Below, piece by piece: positions 1 through 4,329 of a DNA stretch of 7,123 nt (within the stretch, counting starts at the first letter, position 1; each line of letters begins with the position of its first letter). The notes under the pieces were generated by a model. That model saw only the letters and a program-made list of their open reading frames with translations. It did not search any database and had not been told where the DNA came from. A program made the position numbers and the translations under genes. This DNA is from Erysipelotrichaceae bacterium (GTDB lineage Bacteria; Bacillota_I; Bacilli_A; RFN20; CAG-826): NCBI GenBank assembly GCA_012729405.1, contig JAAYDH010000046.1, forward strand, positions 1 through 7,123, in the 5' to 3' direction.

Positions 1-16
1 GAATCCCTCTCCTCTG

Positions 17-75
17 TCATCCTGAGCAAAGCGAAGCAATCCCGGTCTGCCGTTCTAAACGAAGTGAAGAATCCT
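17..75. repeat. Dispersed-repeat fragments at the left edge
   Basis: Two degenerate copies of the same word lie back to back: tcatcctgagcaaagcgaag near 18-37 and ttctaaacgaagtgaagaat near 53-72. The word recurs near 428-448 and 1791-1811, and in weaker form near 7035-7054. No reading frame here looks like a gene. This appears to be debris of the same repeat family that forms the composite repeats elsewhere in the window. The rest of 76-165 holds only short taccac-type repeats (near 139-163). Confidence 0.6.
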
Positions 76-165
76 TCTTTCCTCTTTACCTGCCACCGCC
101 GAAAACGAAATGAACCGGTCAAACATGACTGATGAGCTTTTACCACTTTTACCACTAATACCACC

Positions 166-279
166 GTTTTTTGATAGTGCAAGATCGCTTTCCGGGTGGT
201 AAAACCGCCTGGTTGTTAAAGTCCAGCACCTTTTAGAAAGGCGTCCAGGCAGTATTATAGCACAAACGTTCTAAATTGG
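166..279 (-). repeat. Left arm of an inverted ~113-bp element
   Basis: Read on the minus strand, this stretch has the same ordered blocks as 6651-6763 on the plus strand. First comes a ccaa...tagaac box, then tgtgctataatac, about 32 nt later ttaacaa, and about 30 nt later ttgcactatca followed by aaaac. Total length (114 versus 113 nt) and block spacing are nearly identical although the sequence between blocks has diverged. Past the last block, both sides carry ggtaaaa-type short repeats. The two arms are therefore homologous, inverted, and bracket all the genes here. They could be terminal repeats of a former mobile element or two members of a dispersed non-coding family. No protein is evident inside. 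Confidence 0.65.
254..271 (-). promoter_or_regulatory. LexA-like box fused to a -10 hexamer, reading leftward
   Basis: On the minus strand GAACGTTTGTGC (260-271) is followed immediately by TATAAT (254-259). The Gram-positive type LexA box is GAAC-N4-GTTC, so this has one mismatch (GTGC). I see no good -35. The right-hand element has GAAC-N4-GTGC in the same place with the same mismatch. Nothing recognisable as a gene follows on the left, so this may be an orphan promoter, a non-coding RNA promoter, or a relic. Confidence 0.35.
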
Positions 280-299
280 AAGATCGAATAGACCAGCCG

Positions 300-529
300 G
301 CAAACACCTGACGGGACCACCCGGAGAGATCGCTTCGCAAAAGAAGCTCGCGATGACGCCCCTCTCCCCGGTCATTATGACTAAGGTCGTTATTGCAAGC
401 GCAGCGAAACAATCTGCCCTTAATCTGTCATTCTGAACGAAGTGAAGAACCTTGCCCTTCGAAATTCAAGGTCCTTCGTTCCTCAGGATGGCAAAACCCT
501 CTCCTCGGAGGGGGGCAGGGGGGTGGGAT
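300..529. repeat. Composite repeat, left copy (modules 1+2+3)
   Basis: Module 1 (300-419) matches 6945-7063 almost without gaps, including an identical 20-mer ccggagagatcgcttcgcaa. Module 2 (about 410-492) is a long hairpin that also occurs at 1773-1855. Module 3 (about 493-529) is the G-rich word around gaggggggcagggggg, which also occurs near 1857-1898 and 7064-7100. This is the only copy with all three modules. It has no coding potential that I trust. The 300-602 interval holds this repeat followed by about 70 bases with nothing recognisable. Confidence 0.85.
427..492. repeat. Long imperfect hairpin within the left composite repeat
   Basis: The arm at 427-454 (gtcattctga to accttg) is largely complementary to the arm at 467-492 (caaggt to gatggc), with a loop of about 12 nt. 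The apical stem accttg/caaggt is perfect. The equivalent hairpin in the middle repeat copy differs in sequence but keeps pairing, so the fold, not just the sequence, may be maintained. Confidence 0.6.
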
Positions 530-602
530 TCGCCAACCACCTGTCCCAAGAGCGTAGCGAATGGGATCAGCCAATTCGCCGAAGTTACAACCACTAAATG
601 CT

Positions 603-867
603 TTATACTTTTTTCAATGTAAATTGAATCAGCTTGCGAATGTTGTTTTCGCTGTCTTTTCCTTCGATAATCGCATGAGAAGCATAATCAAACTGACCCA
701 AATATTGATAAAGCCCTGAGTTTTGCTGCTTAAACAGGTGCAGCTCGCGCCCATTCGCCTGTGGTTCAGGATTGCCTTGTTCCCAAGCCTAAACTCCATA
801 TCCCCGACTGACGATTCCCGCCAAAGCGATCGGGCAGGTCTTTTTGTCGATTGTAGTTATGACCGGT
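603..867 (-). pseudogene. Remnant of an SRA-like domain from a modification-dependent restriction protein
   Basis: Three adjacent minus-strand segments in three frames read as one protein. About 867-799 gives NRQKDLPDRFGGNRQSGI. About 808-758 gives GDMEFRLGNKAILNHR. 755-603 gives NGRELHLFKQQ, then YLGQFDYASH, then NNIRKLIQFTLKKV and a TAA stop. From memory this matches a conserved block (FGG..QGGI, GDM.F..GN.AI..H, G..L.LF, Y.G, H, N.R..I.F.L) found beside HNH nucleases in ScoMcrA-like proteins. Normally about 40 residues, including an aromatic YTGEGQ-type motif, separate QGGI from GDM. Here the two abut at 799-808, indicating an internal deletion. A second shift near 753-758 fits loss of one base. 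The 5' part of the gene is absent and the hicAB promoter begins about 55 bp upstream. It is non-functional as it stands. That it is coding debris is fairly sure; the family label is less so. Confidence 0.65.
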
Positions 868-922
868 AAAAAAACAAAGGTAGATAGAATGGGAAATGTA
901 TAGAAAAGGCATAGATTTATTC

Positions 923-951
923 TTGACAATGCGCATTGATACGCATATAAT
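923..951 (+). promoter_or_regulatory. hicAB promoter, consensus -35 and -10
   Basis: TTGACA (923-928) and TATAAT (946-951) both match the sigma-70 consensus exactly and are separated by the ideal 17 bp. Transcription should start around 957-959, which is the hicA start codon, so the message is probably leaderless. Such a strong promoter fits a toxin-antitoxin operon held down by its own antitoxin. Confidence 0.88.
929..946 (+). promoter_or_regulatory. Putative HicB operator inside the promoter spacer
   Basis: ATGCG (929-933) and CGCAT (942-946) form an inverted repeat with an 8-bp spacer. It fills the gap between -35 and -10 and touches the -10. HicB antitoxins with DNA-binding C-termini are known to repress their own operons by binding dyads at the promoter. 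The position here would directly block RNA polymerase. Assignment to HicB is inference. Confidence 0.6.
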
Positions 952-957
952 CGGTTT

Positions 958-1164
958 GTGAAACGGAGAGTTTTAATTAGATTGCTTGAAGAAAATGGCT
1001 GGTCTTTTTCCCGACACGGTAAGAAGCATGACGTTTACCGAAATGGTTCTAAACAAGAAACCATACCTCGGCACAACGAAATACCTGAGCCACTTGTAAA
1101 AGCAATCTTAAGCAGAAATGGTATTTCGCAATTTAAAAGCGATAACCCGAAGGAGATGAAATGA
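958..1164 (+). CDS. hicA: HicA mRNA interferase toxin
   Basis: This is a 68-residue protein of the HicA family, a small dsRBD-like RNase that cleaves mRNA and halts translation when unpaired with HicB. The N-terminus MKRRVLIRLLEENGW is the standard HicA opening, which supports the GTG start despite the absence of a leader. His24 in RHGKKHDVY is the conserved catalytic histidine. IPRHNEIPEPLVKAIL (36-51) is the usual second half. Full length is typical (about 60-80 residues), so the toxin looks intact. It lies 6 bp after the -10 hexamer, so no Shine-Dalgarno is possible on a transcript starting there. Its stop overlaps hicB by 4 nt (ATGA), giving translational coupling. No alternative family fits as well. 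Confidence 0.92.
   Translation: MKRRVLIRLLEENGWSFSRHGKKHDVYRNGSKQETIPRHNEIPEPLVKAILSRNGISQFKSDNPKEMK
1150..1155 (+). promoter_or_regulatory. Strong hicB ribosome binding site
   Basis: AAGGAG lies 5 nt before the hicB ATG, inside the last codons of hicA. The antitoxin thus has a strong site while the toxin has none. That asymmetry would favour excess antitoxin from one transcript. Confidence 0.85.
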
Positions 1165-1595
1165 AATCAACGTATCCTGTAATTCTTCGAGAAGTTGGTG
1201 ATGTTTACATAGTAGATATTCCTGGCTTTGAGATAAATACTTACGGGTCCACTCAGTATGATGCAATAGAAATGGCGCGTGACGCTATTGGCGCAGCAGG
1301 AATTGACAAACTTGATAAAGGAGAGACCTTGCCTGATCCGATTTCTGCAAAAGATGCAAAAATTATCGGAGGTGACGATTTAGTCTCTGTTGTTGATGTT
1401 GATTTTGATCACTATAGAAATGAGTTAGACAATAAACTAGTTAGAAAAAACCTTACTATTCCTTATTGGATGAGTGTTAAAGCTCGTAATATGGGGTTAA
1501 ATCTGTCACATGTATTGAGAGAAGCGGTTGAAGAATACCTTTCTAGTGCAGAAAACGGAGAAAAACCATCCCATAATTCGCATCATTCAACATAG
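1161..1595 (+). CDS. hicB: HicB antitoxin
   Basis: This is a 144-residue protein that binds and neutralises HicA and probably represses the operon. Residues 1 to about 75 form the HicB-type degenerate RNase H fold: MKSTYPVILREVGDVYIV, then the GF...TYGST.YDAIEMARDAIG pattern typical of HicB. Residues about 94-128 (VRKNLTIPYWMSVKARNMG, then NLSHVLREAVEEYL) look like a ribbon-helix-helix DNA-binding domain. This matches the dyad in the hicAB promoter. The last ~15 residues are polar, rich in His and Ser, and look unstructured. The ATG start is fixed by AAGGAG and by the 4-nt overlap with hicA. Both domains are present, so the module should be functional. The reading frame stays open for 67 codons beyond the TAG stop (see findings). 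Confidence 0.93.
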   Translation: MKSTYPVILREVGDVYIVDIPGFEINTYGSTQYDAIEMARDAIGAAGIDKLDKGETLPDPISAKDAKIIGGDDLVSVVDVDFDHYRNELDNKLVRKNLTIPYWMSVKARNMGLNLSHVLREAVEEYLSSAENGEKPSHNSHHST

Positions 1596-1772
1596 CTCTT
1601 CCCCGCAAATTGCCAACAAGGCATTTCAAGAAGGGATCTCTTCCAATGTGATTTAGTTAGTATCTTTGTCCTCAAAACTGTGAGAATAAACAATCATTAT
1701 GCTATAGTAAGAGCAGGTTGGGATGATCTCAGTTTCGACGATTGGGAAAAACCTATGCAGGAGTTCTTTGAG

Positions 1773-1898
1773 CAATCTGCCCTTAATCTGTCATTCTGAG
1801 CAAAGCGAAGAATCTTACCCTTGGAAAACCAAGATCCTTCGTTCCTCAGGCTGACAAAACCCTCACCCTCTCCTCGGAGGGGGGCAGGGGGGTGGGGT
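1773..1898. repeat. Composite repeat, middle copy (modules 2+3)
   Basis: This is a direct-orientation copy of 410-529, starting at caatctgcccttaatctgtc. It includes the long hairpin (1790-1816 pairing with 1831-1855) and the G-rich module 3. It has a 6-nt insertion (caccct) before ctctcctcggagg relative to the left copy. Module 1 is missing. It sits exactly between the hicAB and mcrBC-like operons. Open frames across it on the minus strand are repeat translations, not genes. Confidence 0.85.
1790..1855. repeat. Long imperfect hairpin within the middle composite repeat
   Basis: gtcattctgagcaaagcgaa... (1790-1816) is largely complementary to 1831-1855 (aagatccttc to ctgac). An alternative apical stem is CTTGG-AAAA-CCAAG (1820-1833). 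Relative to the left-copy hairpin, the C450-G471 pair is replaced by T1813-A1834, a compensatory change. It could act as a weak transcription barrier after hicAB, but no T-tract follows, so it is not called a terminator. Confidence 0.6.
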
Positions 1899-2000
1899 GC
1901 GAAGCCAGTCCAAAAGGTAACGAGCACCGATCGCAACCTCCAAATTAAATCATTCTTCCTTCCTGATGGGAAATCATCAACTCAATTAATTGGATGATAC

Positions 2001-2030
2001 TTGAGTGTTTTCGTGGTAAAAAAAGATAAA
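2001..2030 (+). promoter_or_regulatory. Weak candidate promoter of the mcrBC-like operon
   Basis: TTGAGT (2001-2006) and GATAAA (2025-2030), 18 bp apart, each match the sigma-70 consensus at 4 of 6 positions. An alternative -10, TACAAT (2039-2044), has no acceptable -35. The region 1899-2064 is AT-rich and otherwise empty, so the promoter must lie here or further upstream. Confidence 0.35.
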
Positions 2031-2046
2031 TAATTGGATACAATTA
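2031..2046 (+). promoter_or_regulatory. Perfect 6-4-6 dyad upstream of mcrB, possible operator
   Basis: TAATTG-GATA-CAATTA is a perfect inverted repeat placed just downstream of the candidate -10 and 18 bp before the first ATG. Its half plus spacer, TAATTGGAT, recurs at 1987-1995, where it overlaps the palindrome CAATTAATTG (1983-1992). Two related sites 44 bp apart around a promoter suggest repressor binding. The regulator is unknown; no regulator gene is visible apart from HicB. Confidence 0.4.
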
Positions 2047-2064
2047 AACAAACGGAATAAGTGA

Positions 2065-4329
2065 ATGGGAGGGTTTATGTTACCAATTGACGGCGGTACT
2101 CATCTCAGAGATAATTTCCAAAAGTTTTTAGACAATTATCTGTCAGCAAAAAGAGACCAAAACCGAAGTGTTGTAGATTCAATATTTCTAAGCCTCCAGC
2201 AATCTGCCGCACTTCTGTTCGGCGATTATGTTAGTCTGACAACTCGATATGGCTATGCAATAGGTGCGTGGGCAAATGTGCCCTGGATAGCTATTCTTGA
2301 TCAAAATAGACCGGCTACTATTCAAGCCGGCGAATATATAGTTTTTTTGTTTAAAAAAGACATGAGTGGGGTCTACCTCACCTTAAATCAAGGTGTTTCC
2401 CAGATTTTTAATGAACTCAAGAAAAGTAAAGGGAAAAGCGTTTTAAGAGAAAGATCTCTATTTTTTAGAAATTCCTTGTCAGAGGATGACAAAATCAGAT
2501 TATCTGAACGAGGGTTCTCTTTAATAGACGATATTGATCTTGCACCATCTGGGACTGGCTTAGATTATGAACCCGGAACAATCATCAACAAACTCTATAC
2601 GTCTGGAAGCCTGCCCTCTGAAGAAGAATTCGTCGAAGATCTACGAATGATGATTGATATTTATATGAAACTCCCAAAAGTTGATCAAGAAAGCTATGGC
2701 GATATGAAAAAAGCTTCTGAGACTAAAAGCCCAGCCTATAATCCCGAGAAACGCTATTGGATTTTTCAGTCCAACCCACAATATTACGATATTGTTGGAG
2801 CAATAAACAAATATACAACCATGTACTTTACTGTCTCAAGGTATAAGGCTGAGATAAAACAAGGGGATACGGTTTTTCTCTGGGCATCAGGTGAGGATGC
2901 GGGAATATATGCAGTTGCGGAAGTAAAATCTTCACCTTATGACCAGGAACAGCTCCCACTAGCTGACGAGTTTTATCCGATGGGGAGAGCTGAGGGTCAC
3001 AGTCGTTCGGTGGTAGATATGAATATCGAAAAGATTCTATCCCCTCCCTTGTTAAAAGAACAATTAACACAGATTCCCGAACTGAGAGAGCTTTCAGTCA
3101 TAAAATCTCCACAGGGGACCAATTTTGCGGTTACTGAAACTCAAGGCAAGCTAATCATGAATCTCATAAACGAAATAGCCGAGGAGCCTCTAGTTTTAAA
3201 ATCTTTCGTTCTTGGCAAATTCATAGCAGCATTAAAAGAATCCAACCTTAAATTTGACGACCTGTTTGTTTTGCGGTTTGTGGCTTCCTTAATGGTAAAA
3301 AAATTTACTATCCTAACTGGATTGTCTGGATCCGGGAAAACAAAGCTTGCAACAACTTTTGCAAATTGGATTGCTGAAAGTGCTGAACAAGTCTGTCTGG
3401 TGCCCGTTGGGGCTGACTGGACTAACAGAGAGCCTCTGCTCGGTTTTTCCAACGCACTTGTAACAGGCTCTTATGTAAAACCTGATACGGGCGTTATTGA
3501 CCTTTTACTTCGGGCTAAGAAGGACCCGAAAAGACCCTATTTCCTGATATTGGACGAAATGAACCTCAGTCATGTTGAGAGGTATTTCGCGGATTTTCTG
3601 AGCGCAATGGAGTCTGAAGAAAAAATTCTGCTTCATCCTGACGACCCAACGGATTGGAATGGAAGCAAAGTGCCTGCTAGCATCTCTTTACCAAAAAACC
3701 TATTCATCATCGGCACTGTCAATGTTGACGAGACAACCTATATGTTCAGCCCAAAGGTTTTAGACAGGGCGTTTGTGCACGAATTTCGGGTTTCTTCAGA
3801 AGATATGCGTGGTTTCTTAGATAATCCAATTAAAGCTGATACTTCAAACATTAACTTTAAAGGGGCAGGAATGGCTATGGACTTTCTGGAAAAGGCCAAT
3901 GCGACTTATGGAGATTTCGATCATTCTGAAGAACTCAAAAGTAAAATCTCTCTGTTCTTTGATGAATTAAAAAATCTAGGAAGTGAATTTGGATATCGTA
4001 CTGCTTCTGAAATTTATCGTTATGGGGCAATCCTGAGCATGTTTAATGAGGATGAAACCATTAACATAAACAACATCATCGATGCCTCAGTTGTGTCAAA
4101 ATTGCTACCAAAAATTCATGGTTCGCGTAGAAAACTTGAGCAAACCTTGATCTCAATATTCAAATTGTGTCTTACGAATGCAGAAGGTGAAGAGATCAAT
4201 GATTATGTCTCCAGAAAAAAAGAAATTGTTGGAAATAATAACGTTGCCCTTCCTGTTTCTATAGACAAAATCGTTCGGATGCACCGACAAGTTATCCAGG
4301 ATGGCTTTACTAGTTTTTCAGAGGCATAG
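2065..4329 (+). CDS. mcrB: McrB-like AAA+ NTPase with MrcB N-terminal and EVE domains
   Basis: This is a 754-residue motor and specificity subunit of a type IV, modification-dependent restriction system, cytoplasmic. Residues ~10-190 are an MrcB N-terminal (DUF3578) domain: YGYAIGAWANVPWIAIL (62-78) and GVYLTLNQGV (102-111). Residues ~229-369 form an EVE domain (KRYWIFQSNP; GDTVFLWASGEDAGIYAVA), a fold that in relatives reads modified bases. The AAA+ core follows: Walker A GLSGSGKT (419-426), Walker B FLILDEMN with D497/E498, sensor GTVNVDETT (550-558) and VLDRAF with Arg568. A sensor-2-like Arg645 lies in FGYRTASEI. All motor residues are present, so it should be active. E. coli McrB (459 residues) has a different N-terminal reader and an MNTADRS signature where this protein has GTVNVDETT. 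Preference for GTP over ATP is therefore not readable here. Its TAG stop shares one base with the GTG of the nuclease gene. Start choice is discussed under the ribosome binding site. Confidence 0.92.
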   Translation: MGGFMLPIDGGTHLRDNFQKFLDNYLSAKRDQNRSVVDSIFLSLQQSAALLFGDYVSLTTRYGYAIGAWANVPWIAILDQNRPATIQAGEYIVFLFKKDMSGVYLTLNQGVSQIFNELKKSKGKSVLRERSLFFRNSLSEDDKIRLSERGFSLIDDIDLAPSGTGLDYEPGTIINKLYTSGSLPSEEEFVEDLRMMIDIYMKLPKVDQESYGDMKKASETKSPAYNPEKRYWIFQSNPQYYDIVGAINKYTTMYFTVSRYKAEIKQGDTVFLWASGEDAGIYAVAEVKSSPYDQEQLPLADEFYPMGRAEGHSRSVVDMNIEKILSPPLLKEQLTQIPELRELSVIKSPQGTNFAVTETQGKLIMNLINEIAEEPLVLKSFVLGKFIAALKESNLKFDDLFVLRFVASLMVKKFTILTGLSGSGKTKLATTFANWIAESAEQVCLVPVGADWTNREPLLGFSNALVTGSYVKPDTGVIDLLLRAKKDPKRPYFLILDEMNLSHVERYFADFLSAMESEEKILLHPDDPTDWNGSKVPASISLPKNLFIIGTVNVDETTYMFSPKVLDRAFVHEFRVSSEDMRGFLDNPIKADTSNINFKGAGMAMDFLEKANATYGDFDHSEELKSKISLFFDELKNLGSEFGYRTASEIYRYGAILSMFNEDETININNIIDASVVSKLLPKIHGSRRKLEQTLISIFKLCLTNAEGEEINDYVSRKKEIVGNNNVALPVSIDKIVRMHRQVIQDGFTSFSEA
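2068..2072 (+). promoter_or_regulatory. GGAGG ribosome binding site favouring the second ATG
   Basis: GGAGG ends 4 nt before the ATG at 2077 and lies inside the codons following the first ATG (2065). The first ATG has only a weak CGGAA upstream (2053-2057). Translation probably starts at 2077 (MLPIDGG), four codons later than the longest frame. The spacing is a little short, so this is not certain. Confidence 0.55.

Noticed and set aside
204..251. Integron attC-like site (GCCTGG/CCAGGC stem with ttaaca)
   Set aside because: The stem has only 6 bp, there is no proper GTTRRRY/RYYYAAC pair, and no integron integrase or cassette array is visible.
1620..1650. Possible terminator after hicB
   Set aside because: GAAG/CTTC around 1630-1643 makes only a weak 4-bp stem and no T-tract follows.
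1697..1936. Open frame of 79 codons on the minus strand
   Set aside because: It lies almost entirely on the middle composite repeat; the peptide (PHPPAPLRGEGEG) is the translation of the G-rich module and recurs at other repeat copies.
2828..3452. Minus-strand open frames inside the McrB-like gene
   Set aside because: They are antisense shadows of the EVE and AAA+ coding sequence, which has clear motifs on the plus strand.
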